Source of the DNA: Gnetum montanum | Lineage: Eukaryota; Streptophyta; Gnetopsida; Gnetales; Gnetaceae | Length of the DNA stretch: 32,828 bases | Assembly (NCBI GenBank): GCA_015680685.1 | Contig: MNCI01035103.1 | Location: forward strand, 6,953-39,780 | Direction of reading: 5' to 3' | In this document: piece by piece, positions 1-9,960 of the stretch | How positions within the stretch are numbered: the first letter of the stretch is position 1 | How the letters are laid out: every line of letters starts with the position of its first letter | Notes under the pieces: model-generated | Seen by the model: the letters and a program-made list of their open reading frames with translations, nothing else | Database searches by the model: none | What the model was told of the DNA's origin: nothing | Program-made: the position numbers and the translations under genes

Positions 1-911
1 CAATTTTTGCCTCAAAATTACTTCATATCAATCCTATCATCTCATTCAACCTTTAATTTACTCCACAAAGTTTTAACATGCCAACAACCCTTGAATATAT
101 AACTTTGATAATTCTTGTAAGTTATTAAAACTTACCAAACTTAAAACCTTGAGTCTTACTATTCCATAAAATGGCCAAATGTTTTTAGGTTTTTAGACAT
201 GATTGAGGCTACAAAAGGCTGATATATTGACTACAAATTGCTACCAATGTTTGGGTGTGTAGGTGCTCAAAATCTAGGGGGTTCCCATATATGGAAATGG
301 TAAAACCCCCATGGGCATTTTGTTTACTATAAATAGTAACAATGGTACACCTTCCATGCTAGGCCTTTTACCTTCCTTGATGGAGTGTCTAGTCAACATG
401 GATGCCCATGGAGTGTTGAAATTTGGACCTTGTTGCTTCCATAGTGGGGGGAAAGTGTCAACATTGGGGGGGAAGGGGGATAAACGTTCAATGCTGGGGG
501 TGAAGCCAAACCCCTCTATGCTAAGTGTTACCCCTCTTCATGCTAGGTGTAGGTGATATACCACCCATAAAATCCATCAAAATACCATTTTTGGCATTCC
601 AAAAGGCATTTTTAACTCCCCTTCCCAATCTCAAACATAGATAATACATGACATTTTCCACTTGGGGGATGAGGCTTTGATCACTTATGAGGCATTTTTC
701 AGTCCAAAAAGCATGAAATATGTGAGATTTCCCCTCATGGGTTACAACCTCGATGTTTATAATGAAGTTTTACCTTAGGTTTCATGGGGTAAGGGCCACA
801 TGAACAAATATGGTCATAACATGCAAATTATGGTGGTGTTTTAATTACATAAAGCCAATCCTTTATTTTTCCCTAATTTTTTGACATCCAAGAATAGACA
901 ACTAAGGGTAG
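1..911. other. Unassigned AT-rich stretch, probably 5' internal region of element E
   Basis: No coding frame of any length or recognisable domain is visible. The stretch around 440-555 contains several runs of G (GGGGGG, GGGGGGG, GGGGG) interspersed with CCCC runs, so it is locally G-rich in an otherwise AT-rich context. Because it lies directly upstream of the decayed transposon ORF at 912-2604, I infer it is the 5' untranslated internal part of the same element, but no LTR end or primer-binding site is visible before it. Confidence 0.35.
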
Positions 912-2604
912 ATGACTAGGGCTTCTTCAACAATCGTGATTTTTGCATTTTCTCTCAAATTAATGGAACACAAGAAGATCGCGATGCAGAAGGATCCTCC
1001 TACAAGGAATAATAAGTTAAAGGGAACTTCTTCTAGTGCTACAAACTCCTATAATCAATTTTACTCCATTGATGTCCAACATAGATTTGATGTAACTCAT
1101 TCTATTACCATTATCTCTTAGAGATCTCTTTATTTTCAGCAATGAAATTAAAAAGAACATATGGCATTTTTTCAAGTATTGAACTGGGTGACATTTATCT
1201 CTATGAACGTTTGTGTCCTTGAAATTCTTATTAAGGAATTTTATAGCAATATTGTAATTTCAAATGCTAGTGTTGGTGCTTTTACTTTTACTATTGGGGA
1301 ACTATTGATTAAATTCATCCTCAAGTTATAATAGTCATCATTGGAATTTATAGTTCAAAAGGTCATACGATCAATATCCACTTCATGATAAATATTTTTA
1401 AAAATGATGTAATTCGTATTTTTCATGATGAGTTTTGTGATGTTTTATTTGGATAGTTGGTATCGTTACATAGTGGAAAAGTATTAAGAAGTTAGATGGC
1501 TTCATATGCTTCCACCCTCTTCTTCATTGTTATGAATAATATTATTTTTAAAGGGGGAAGTTATAGTTTTTTGTTATCATTTCAATTGTTTGTTCTTTAT
1601 TTTCTATTCACTGGGTAGACACTAGACTTGGGCCATATCTAGTGTAGAGACATGTTGGATCTCTTCACTAAGGAGAGAGTCTATGGGCATTGTCATGTCA
1701 TTAGTCTATTGAATTGTTAAAGAGGTGTCCCCATTATTGATATGCCTTTGCTTAAAGGCAAGAGGATCCTCAGTGAGTATTCAAAGAATAAGAGGTTCAT
1801 CCATGTTGAGGTAGTAAAGCCTAGCACGAAGGCATTTACATCACTCTCAAGAAGTTGCTTAGTTGAGAAGGTCCAAATTAGCTGATGGCTATATGACATC
1901 CACTCTCAAGAATATACTTAAGCCTTTTTCTCATATCATTGGGATGATTGGTAGAAACCACTGTTACATTCATAAGAGAATGGATTTTGTTGGAGTACCT
2001 CTTCCTTTAGATAGGTAGCAACTTGAGGAGATTGCCGCTCCTTTCATATCAGATAGTAAGAAGGATTTTCAAGATCTAGCTAGACACTTAGAAGCTATTG
2101 GGCCATACTAAGCACTTGATTTAGAAAATGCATTTGATTCAAAGGACCTTGATGCACCACCAATATGATTTCATGGGGAGATTCTTAATCCTATGTAGCC
2201 TCGACCCAATTCTCACCCTCATGATGATACTCCACAAAATTTTGAGTAATAGGTCATGGAGAGCATTTTTGGATCTTCTTCTTAGTGAAGACCAATGAAC
2301 CCCATCACATATTAGTGGAAGGACACTTCCTCATCCTCTCAACAAGCTCTAACTCATCCACATGCACTATCCCAGTTTCAAGTAAAGTTTCATCCTAGGA
2401 GAGCTCATGTTCATGTTCCATCATCTAATGATGATGATGATGATGAGTAGGACATCTCCAGTCCTAACACCAACAATGACAATGATGAGAAGGATACTTA
2501 TAGGCCTTCTTGTGCAGTAGTTGTTTTAGATGATGAGTTTAATAATGCTACTAAGGTTAGTGACTAGGTTCACTTATTAGATCCCTTCTTTTGGGTGATG
2601 TAAA
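912..2604 (+). pseudogene. Decayed ORF resembling the putative plant transposon protein domain
   Basis: Reading from the ATG at 912, conceptual translation gives a recognisable but broken protein. Around 1155-1320 it reads ...AFFQVLNWVTF... followed by IKEFYSN, and around 1510-1745 it reads GGSYSF, LFVLYFLFTG and VYGHCHVISLLN. These resemble the 'putative plant transposon protein' family carried by large plant LTR elements, with its FY(A/S)N, G.Y and (L/V)YG motifs. From about 1867 to 2604 one frame continues with roughly a dozen stops, mostly TAG. It includes an Asp-rich acidic run near 2420-2450 and ends LLDPFFWVM before TAA. At least one frame change occurs near 1850. The protein is not functional as it stands. 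The family assignment rests on motif recall, not on a profile search. Confidence 0.5.
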
Positions 2605-2956
2605 AAATGGGGAGAGTTTTGTAGATCTTATGGATAGCTATTGTGTATAGTTATATATGGACATGTATTTTGGCCTCTATATGTGATTGTGGATAGTGTA
2701 TGATAGTTGATCATGTTTATGGACTTATTTTTGCATGATATATTATGAGACAGGTTTGGCATTTGGACAATTTATGGAGACATCCTTGTGTTATCATTTT
2801 TACATTGAGCATTTTATTCTTATTCCTATAGTACCTTCAAAATCCAATGGAATTTATATATCTTAAATGCTTTTATTATCTATCATTTAATTTATGTGCT
2901 ATGAATGATACTAATTCATTTTCTTAAGTTCTAGACATCACCTAAAAAGGGAAGAT
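2605..2956 (+). other. 3' untranslated region and polypurine tract of element E
   Basis: The 350 bases between the stop codon of the decayed ORF and the LTR have no coding frame. They end in CTAAAAAGGGAAGAT (2942-2956), a purine-rich tract immediately before the TG of the LTR. That is the expected position and composition of the primer for plus-strand DNA synthesis. Confidence 0.6.
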
Positions 2957-3213
2957 TGTTGAACTTTTGGTATGTAAAAATCTTAAGAAAAATGGAGGAT
3001 GTAGAATGTATGTGTGTGATTTTCTTTGTAGGGCCATACACAATAACTACAAGGAAACAAGATTTATGTCAAGATGACAAAATGAAGACTACACAAACAA
3101 GATGAGAGTATGGATTAAAATAGAGTCTGCAAGCCATACTAAGGTGTTTAGAATACTACAAGAAGTCAAATTGATAAGAGAATTCTTCAAAATTAAAAGT
3201 TTGAAAGTGAAGT

Positions 3214-3355
3214 AGACATCTTTAAAAAATAATAGACATCTATCTTTCATAGTAAGTGTTTATGACAAGACATCTCATAGTAGATGTCTCTCCTACATTG
3301 GGGGTATCTCAGATAGATGTATAAACTTTGAAATAGACATCTATTCTAGACATTT
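3214..3355 (+). promoter_or_regulatory. AGACATCT box cluster in U3 of element E
   Basis: The octamer AGACATCT occurs exactly at 3214-3221, 3234-3241, 3268-3275 and 3335-3342. It occurs inverted as AGATGTCT at 3282-3289 and with one mismatch at 3348-3355. All lie within about 190 bp upstream of the TATA box at 3401. Repeated short boxes in both orientations ahead of a TATA box are typical of retrotransposon enhancers. The bound factor is unknown. Confidence 0.5.
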
Positions 3356-3400
3356 GATAGCCATTACAGGAATTTTTAGAAGTTTTTAAGAACTTTCAGG

Positions 3401-3410
3401 CTATAAAAAA
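3401..3410 (+). promoter_or_regulatory. TATA box of E LTR
   Basis: CTATAAAAAA lies about 445 bp into the LTR, just downstream of the AGACATCT cluster, and is the only strong TATA-like match at a sensible place in this LTR. Transcription would start about 30 bp downstream and define the beginning of R. Confidence 0.5.
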
Positions 3411-4002
3411 ATGTCAAAATCTTGGAAATTGTACAAGAATTATTCACACAAAGTCCTATTATTAGAATTTCTAAGATATTGTATTTCTTACTCTTCACCA
3501 TAACATCATTTACTTGATTGTGATTGTACTAAGATTCAAGTACATAGATCTATAAATTTAGTTATACTCTTTTCTTATTCTTTTCTTTCTTTCTTGTAGC
3601 CTTGAGGGGTTGAGGTGCTTCTTGTGAGAAGACATTTTTTTTGAGCTTGTTAAGATCCTATAGGATTAAGTGATTTTGTGTCGTCAAAACATTCTACAGT
3701 GAAGTTCAATTTTTTAAAGGTTGTGGAATCCTTTAAACTACATTTTAAGATTGTGAAGACCTTGCAAAGGTAAGTGGTTTCACAACAATGAAATACTCCA
3801 GAGCAGAGCTCAAAGCCTGTATAGGGAGTGATGCCCTTCAAACCACATTTTGAAGAAACAAAGCTTGGAGGTACGCATGGATTCTACCCTTCAAGTATGG
3901 ATGTTCCCAAGTTGGAAAACCATGTGATATTGGTGTGTTTTTGTGGCTTGAGCAATTTTTAAATTTTGAAAATTATTCAACCTCCCTTCTAAGTTATCAA
4001 TC

Positions 4003-4290
4003 AATAGCTATATCCATTATTGTAATTCTTCATTTCTAGTTGTTAATCATCCACCTTTTTAACAACTTTCATAAGATTATACAAAACTAATGTGTTTCCC
4101 TGAGCATGATAGGCCAAAAATAACCTACCATCAAAAGCGTTAGGGTTGTTCTTCTTTCTACATAATGACCACCACATAGTCCTTCATGTGCATCTTCTAA
4201 GATTCTTTGCTAATTTTTCTCCAAAACCCATCATTGTATTAAATCATTGACACAAATATTATAAAAATTTTCTTTAATTTTCATATATTA
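4003..4290 (-). pseudogene. Integrase N-terminal fragment of element G
   Basis: Minus-strand translation gives a run reading ILEDAHEGLCGGHYV, then TLTLLMVGYFWPIM. This matches the His-containing N-terminal integrase region of gypsy elements, where a HE..CGGH block is followed by a hydrophobic GYFWP block. The CxxC pair and the catalytic core are absent because element E begins at this point. The missing part is predicted beyond the left edge of the window, on the far side of E. Confidence 0.6.
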
Positions 4291-4439
4291 TTTTACTTTA
4301 TGAAGAAACTATTATTTTTGTTTTTTATTCCATTCAATAGAAAGTTCTTATTTATTTAGATAAGTCATGTAATTGGAAATCCATGAATTTACTACTAAAT
4401 CCACAATCATTATTGATTTCATATATAGAAATTATCAGG

Positions 4440-5760
4440 AAATTAATCTAATTATGTTTTTCATTCTCTTAAGAATTTGATCTACGCCTTGACAAGTAAT
4501 TAGATAACACATTTTCAATTTGTTTCTTTTCAATCAATGTTATGTCAAATTGTTGTAATATAATAATCCATCTAGTCATTCTTGGACTAACTACTAGTTT
4601 ATTCTTTAAAAATCAAATTACACTATAGTTAGTATGAACATAGATTAAATATCCAAGGACATAATGTCAGAAATTTCAAGTTCATATACCACAATTATAA
4701 CCTTCATTTTTGTAGTGGTATAGTTAATTTATGCCCCTATAATGCTTCTACTCACATAGTGTATATAGTATCATCTCTTTTGATCATCTAACTAAGTTAA
4801 AACTACTCCTAATGCATAGTTTAAAGAATTATTCATAACATGAAAAGCTCTTGACTCATTCAAAGCTGGTGAGGATTGATGTTCAATTAGTTTTTGTTTC
4901 AAGTTTTTAAATGTCTTTTCACGTTCTTCCAACCACTATAATAGTGAATCTTTCTTTGTTAGTTCCTTAAGTGGTTTTGTAGTTTTTGAAAGATTCTCAA
5001 TAAATCTTCTATAATACCTTGTTTAATCAATAAATGAACTAACATAAATATTTGTGTCCTTTAAGTAATATTTTGGATGACTCTAATTTTATCTAGATCT
5101 ACATCCATTACATTATATGATATCTTATATACTAGAACAATCCCATCTTGGGTCATGAAATGGTTATTTTTTCAATTGAGATTTAAATTTATTTCAACAT
5201 ATTGTTTAAAAACTTTCTCTAGGTGGTTCAAACTTTACTCAAAGTTAAATCCAGAGATAGAAAAATTATCCATAAACACATCAACATAACTACCAATTTG
5301 TTTCTAGAAGATGCTAAGTCCAAGTCTCTAGAATCTTTCTAGAGTGTTACAAATACCAAATTGTATTTACTTGTATACAAATGTTTCCCATAGGTTGTTG
5401 AACATTACCTTCTCTTGATCTTTTGGTGCAATATGAATTTGGTTGTATTCACCATATCCATCCAAAAACATTTAATATTGATTCCCTAGAATAGCATCCA
5501 AAACTTGATCAACAAATGACAAAGAGAAATTATTCTTGAATTTTTCCATATTTAACAATTGAAAATATATACAAACACTTCACTTTCTACCCTTCTTTGG
5601 AATAATGACCAATAGGCTAACCCATTCACTATATAAAATAGGGTAGATGAACCTTGCAATTAGTAATGTTTCTAGTTCATATTTGATAACTTCTATGAGT
5701 TTTGCATTCAATCTTTGTTACAGTTAGCATTGTGCCTTAATAGCTGGATCGATGTAGATA
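4440..5760 (-). pseudogene. Reverse transcriptase-RNase H remnant of element G
   Basis: The reverse transcriptase is identified on the minus strand by SEWVS..VIIPKKG (about 5650-5590), FVDQVLDA (about 5520), LDGYGEYNQI (about 5466-5437, usual form DG(F/Y)SGYNQI) and APKDQEK. The catalytic motif, usually FMDD, reads FMDN at 5276-5265, a one-base transition that would abolish metal binding. RNase H follows with FHVMNNSLNYALG near 4840, YTTTK near 4735 and the closing NYLSRRRSN near 4450. Stops occur throughout. Function would have been copying element RNA to DNA inside virus-like particles. This copy is dead. Confidence 0.8.
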
Positions 5761-6392
5761 TGATGTTGAAAAATTCTTCGGTTAATGCTAGTAATTTCAT
5801 TGTAAGACTATGTGAATGTAGTTGGGTTGTTTAACCACTTCCACTAATCTTGATTTTTGTTCCTTATCAAGATTGATATTTATAATAACCAAATTTTCAT
5901 TATTTAGGAAATCATATTCAAGTGCACTTGGTAAGGCTTTTAGTTCTAATGATTCTAATTCATGCATGACTGGTATCTCTACTTATTTGCATTCAACATC
6001 TTCTTCTTGTTGAAACTTAGCATAGGAAATTTATCTTCGTATCTGATCCATTTTATCATTTTCTTCTACATAGGCACTTGTAATATCTCAACTAGTTCCA
6101 TGCATATATTCAATTTATATTCTACTTCATTGGTTAATCACTAGGTGTCTTCTTACTTTGTGGCTATTACATAAGGACATTATTATTTATACATATATTC
6201 AACACATCATTTCCATGATGGAATAATATCTTACTTGTTGTCCAAACTTTCTACATGTAAATGTATTAGTTATTACTATATGCTATACATGGAACTCCAT
6301 ATCTTTGAATGATTTTGGCTTCATCCTCCTTAGAGTTTTCCAAGAAGAAGTCTCTAATTCCTAGCTTAGCATCCATAGTGATAATTCATGCC
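5761..6392 (-). pseudogene. Protease tail and PR-RT linker of element G
   Basis: Near the upper end, minus-strand translation reads MDAKLGIRDFFLENSKE and then VPCIAYSNN (about 6378-6270). This lines up with the segment after the GR.WLS motif in the protease of elements A and B, which reads LRIRDLSLEISK and VPCSTYSD. Further down, LESLELKALPSALEYDFL (about 5970-5915) matches the linker that precedes RT in Athila/Tat-type pol proteins. The catalytic Asp half of the protease is missing because element C inserted here. Confidence 0.6.
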
Positions 6393-6429
6393 TGAAACAT
6401 CACCAAATTTAGGTGATAGCACCTCAATG

Positions 6430-6960
6430 ACAATTTTTTCTAAGTGTTAACACGAAACAAATTTTTTCTAACTATTTGTCCTATGCTTCCACTGTTGGGG
6501 GTATGTTCTAAAGTGTACTTAGTGTAGCATGCAGCACAGAGCCAGATTCCAATAATTTTCTAACTGTTAATAGTAGTTGCAAAATTTTTTTAAAGTGTTG
6601 TGCTACACTCTCATTCTTCCTACAAAACTCTAGAGCATAGCCAGTGTAGCATGCACTTCAAAGGCAAGTTTGCCTAAGTGTCAAGCCAGAAGTTGTCAAG
6701 TTAGCTCAGCATGGAAGAAACATTTTGGTAGATTTTCTAACTCTTGAGGCTACCCCTACTGCTACACTCCAAAGAATAGCTAGATGAGGATTGCAATTTT
6801 TTCCAATTTTTTCTAAGTGTTAGTGCTATGCTCTCACTTTTCTTGCTATGCTCCAAAGTGTAGCTAGCGTAGCTAACACTAGACTTTATTTTCTACAGAA
6901 TTTACTTAACTATTGGGCTATGCTCTAGAGAGTAGCTACCGTAGCAATGTAGGACAGCCC
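6430..6960 (+). repeat. Degenerate U3 tandem repeats with small palindromes (C LTR)
   Basis: About five diverged units of roughly 100-125 bp recur. Each has a core like TTTTTCTAAGTGTT followed by a TATGCTC...GAGCATAG-type segment (for example CTCTAGAGCATAGC near 6630 and GCTATGCTCTAGAG near 6909). The units are too diverged for exact boundaries. They match the array in the D LTR (9410-9960) in reverse orientation, so they belong to U3 of this family. Confidence 0.55.
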
Positions 6961-7340
6961 CCAAATGCTTCTAGAGCTCAACACATGCCTTCATCTTAGC
7001 TCTAGCACTCCTCTAGCAAGTAAGATCAGAAATTTTCATTTCTTTTACACCCCCCATTTTTCCCAAAATTATACCTACTTGAAAGAAGGGAGAGCATAGT
7101 CTTAGAGTGTAGCCTCCAAATTGCACTATTTTGTACTATTTGTAGGTACATTGTGGTCTTTTATACTCTAGCACATCTAGTCTTGAAATTGTATTCATAG
7201 TTTAGTAGGCTCACAGGGTCCATTGGAGCACACAAGCAAAACACCATTTTGCTTTGGTGGGAGCTAGTTGGGATCAATGTAGCCTCAACTACCCCCTTTG
7301 CCACATGGCACCTGATCTGCACTTTATCTCAACACTAACC

Positions 7341-7350
7341 CTATAAATAC
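7341..7350 (+). promoter_or_regulatory. TATA box of C LTR
   Basis: CTATAAATAC, followed by CCCTATTT, occurs at the same relative place as the minus-strand TATA box in the D LTR. Conservation between the two LTRs supports a real promoter element defining the U3/R boundary about 30 bp downstream. Confidence 0.6.
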
Positions 7351-8077
7351 CCCTATTTCTCACATTTTAGGGGTTGTCATTTTTGAGGCATTTGGTTGGA
7401 AATTTCATTCGATGGTTGGCATCTTGGAATATTTGACTAGCAAATCTGAAGCAAACTAAGCATCCTGCACCCTCAAGCACTTTGCGCCTTGGCAACACCT
7501 TTGCATACCATTTAGCATCATAGCACACTGTAGCCCATAGGACACCGTGGAAGCCAACTTAGTAAGCATTGACTTTATGATGGACATTAGTTTTCAAAGC
7601 CCAAACACATTAAAGATTGTTAGTATGCTACCTACTGTGCCTATCTATATATCACATATCTCCTCACCTCTCTTTTGCAATTGCTATGATGCCCCCATTT
7701 GGGATGGTGCCATTCTTCCTCTCTAGAACTCCTGTACATTTTCAAGAATTTTCTTTGGCATTTAGCATCACACTCATATTTTTTTGATATTTTCTACACA
7801 TTTTCACATTTGCATTGTCATTTTCACACTAGGAAACCCTACTATGCTTCGGCTTAGTCAACCTTGGTACCACCAAAAACACCATGCAAACCCATAGCAC
7901 TTGTTCATCGAAACACTCCATAAGTCTTAGTTTGATTGACAAGACCATCCTAGGTGCTCCACCTTCATTTTTCCTCTCCAGTGATGGCTCTTTAGATGGG
8001 GGTGGGATTAGGGTTGTACTATGGCTACAAACCCCTCAATGTGACCATTCCAACTATCAACATTTTTAGTTACTACA

Positions 8078-8216
8078 ATTTTTTGGTACCAGAAGGAGGG
8101 TCGTTCCATTTCCTTCTATGTTTAGTGGTAGTCCCACATGCTCTCTAAACCTCCATTACTAGCTTTAGGCTAGCATAGACACAACACCCCTATGGACCTA
8201 CCATGTTAGTAGCTAG
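8078..8216 (+). other. Primer-binding site and start of leader, element C
   Basis: Seven bases after the LTR end, TGGTACCAGAAGGAGGGT (8084-8101) begins with the TGG expected where the CCA end of a primer tRNA pairs. I cannot name the tRNA with confidence. The remaining 115 bases are non-coding leader. They stop where the 3' end of the D LTR begins at 8217; the five bases before it are GCTAG, the predicted target duplication of D. Confidence 0.55.
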
Positions 8217-9010
8217 TGTAGTGACCAAAAATATCGATGACTAGAACAGTAAGGGATTCACAAGCACACTACCTCAACCCCACCTCTGTGCAAGGGCCTT
8301 ACTAAAAAATGGAGGTAGAGTGCCCTGGATGGTGTTGTTGATTGAACAAGGCCTTTTCCATCTATAAGTGGGGTATTGGGTGCAATCGGGCATGGCATGG
8401 TTAGTTGAAATGCAAATGTTGATGTTGTGAAATAATGCTAAGCATTCTAATGATGTATTTCATAGCACTAAGGCTAACTAAGCTTAAGTATAGTAGGGTT
8501 TCCTAGCACAAGAGTGATAGTGAAAATGTGCAAAAATATATAAAGTAGCAAGGAGATGCAAATGCAATGCTAAAATGTCAAAGAAAAGTACATCAGAAAT
8601 GCTTGAACATGCAGAGTTTGAGAGCGAGAGAATGGCAGCACCCCAAATGGGGAGTGTAGCAATAAAAAAAAAGAGGTTAGAAGGTACCTAGTGTATAGAT
8701 GGGTGTAGAAGGTAGTGTAGCCACACTCTCTAGGGTGTCCTGGGGTGAAGATCAATGTTCACTGCAAAGCCTGTGCTTGTTGGGTTGGTTATTGTGGTGT
8801 CTTGTAGGTTGTAGTGCACTATGATGCTAAATGGGATGCAAGGCTGTTGCCAAGATGCTAATATGCTCTAGTGTGCAAGGTGCTTAAGGTGTTTTGGGTG
8901 CCAAGAAATACTTTAAAAATGACAACTGCTCCTTGGATTTGCCAACCAAATGTATCAAAATGCCAACTGCTACAATGGAATTGCCAACCAACCCCTAACA
9001 TGTGAAGCAT

Positions 9011-9026
9011 GGGGGTATTTATACAA
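9011..9026 (-). promoter_or_regulatory. TATA box of D LTR
   Basis: The minus strand reads TTGTATAAATACCCCC, at the position equivalent to CCCTATAAATACCCCT in the C LTR. The match of flanking bases on both sides supports its role. Confidence 0.6.
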
Positions 9027-9409
9027 TTAGGGTTATATTGAAGTGTGAATTGAATGCCACCTAGAAAATGGGGTAGGTGAGGCTATGTTGACCCTAGCTA
9101 CACTCCTGCTAGAGCAACTAGTGTGCTTCAATGGACCCCAAGAGACTACTAGACTATGCATCATTGCCAAGACTATGTGTGCCAAAGTCAAAAAATACCA
9201 AAATTTACTTGCAAATGGTGAAAAATAGTGCAACTCAAAGGCTACGCTCTAGGACTATGCTCTTACATATTTCAAGAAGATTCAAGCATAGGTATAATTT
9301 TGGGACATAGGGGAGATGCAAAGAAAGTGCAAGTTACTAATCCTACTTGCTAGAGGAGTGATAGAGCTAGAATGAGGGCCTATGCTAATCTTTGGAAGCT
9401 TTTGGAGGT

Positions 9410-9960
9410 ATTTTTGTGTTGCTATGCTACCTACGCTCTAGAGCATAGCTCAACAGTTAGGAAATTTTTTTAAAAAATTGAGGTCCAGCACTACTATGCT
9501 TGCTACACTCATGAGCATAGTAGGAAGGGATAGAGCATAGCATAAACACTTAGAAAAATCTGATAAAAATTATAGTCCTTGTTCTTACTATGCCAACTAT
9601 GCTCTGGAGCATAGTAGGAGGGGTAGCCTCAAGAGTTCGAAAATTTTCCAAATGTTTTCTTCCATTTTGAGCTAGCTTGATAACTTCTAGCTTGACACTC
9701 ATGCAAATTGGTCATCAGAGTGCTTCTATGGTTGCTACGCTCATGAGAGTAGTAGGAGGAATGAAAGCATAGCAAGACACTTACAACAATTTCTACAATC
9801 ATTTTTGAAACTTAGAAAATTCTACAAGCCTAGTTCTATGCTGCATGCTATGCTGACTATGCTCTGGAGCATAGCTCCAGTAGTGGGATCATGGGCCAAA
9901 CACTTAGAAAAAATTTATCTCATGTTGACACTTAGAAAAATTTTTCATTGAAGTGCTATT
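9410..9960 (-). repeat. Degenerate U3 tandem repeats with hairpin cores (D LTR)
   Basis: This is the counterpart of 6430-6960. CTATGCTCTGGAGCATAG occurs exactly twice (9597-9614 and 9857-9874) and is a perfect 8-bp inverted repeat around two bases. CTACGCTCTAGAGCATAG at 9431-9448 is a near copy. Between them recur ACACTTAGAAAAA segments. Unit length is about 110-130 bp with much drift. Confidence 0.55.

Larger units (their letters stand above)
1..3999 (+). mobile_element. Element E: non-autonomous LTR retrotransposon, 3' part
   Basis: The element is read from an ORF remnant (912-2604), a polypurine tract ending at 2956 and a 3' LTR (2957-3999) that begins TGTTGAACTT and ends ...TTATCA. The sequence immediately after the LTR resumes the integrase of another, opposite-strand element, which shows that E inserted into it. 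No reverse transcriptase, RNase H or integrase is visible in the 2.9 kb upstream of the LTR, so E appears non-autonomous. Its 5' LTR and primer-binding site lie before the window. The end of the LTR could be 3999 or a few bases later because CA recurs. Confidence 0.65.
2957..3999 (+). repeat. 3' LTR of element E (about 1043 bp)
   Basis: The LTR starts with TGTTGAACTT directly after a polypurine tract and ends with ...CCTCCCTTCTAAGTTATCA. The pyrimidine-rich ending after ATTATTCAA resembles the 3' end of many plant LTRs. Inside are a cluster of AGACATCT boxes (3214-3355) and a TATA box (3401-3410), as expected for U3. The other LTR copy is outside the window, so ends and target duplication cannot be confirmed. 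The five bases following the LTR are ATCAA. Confidence 0.65.
4000..6392 (-). mobile_element. Element G: old Ty3/gypsy pol fragment
   Basis: On the minus strand this block reads, from high to low coordinate, the end of an aspartic protease, a linker, reverse transcriptase, RNase H and the start of integrase. This is the Ty3/gypsy order. It is interrupted at its upstream side by the LTR of element C (boundary 6392/6393) and at its integrase by element E (boundary 3999/4000). Many stops and frameshifts mark it as one of the oldest layers. The RT and RNase H wording resembles Athila/Tat-type plant gypsy elements. Confidence 0.75.
6393..8077 (+). repeat. 5' LTR of element C (about 1685 bp)
   Basis: The LTR starts TGAAACATCACC and ends ...TTAGTTACTACA. 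It contains a U3 repeat array (6430-6960), a TATA box (7341-7350) and a primer-binding-site-like sequence seven bases after its end. The whole length can be aligned by eye to the reverse complement of 8217-9982. Shared landmarks are CACCAAATTTAGG at the start, the TATA region, CCATTTAGCATCATAG near 7500, GGAAACCCTACTAT near 7830 and the ending ...CACTACA/TACTACA. It is embedded in the protease of element G; the five bases before it are ATGCC, the predicted target duplication. Confidence 0.75.

Noticed and set aside
7884-8069. Short plus-strand ORF in the C LTR end
   Set aside because: It lies within the LTR, has no counterpart in the D LTR and no motif.
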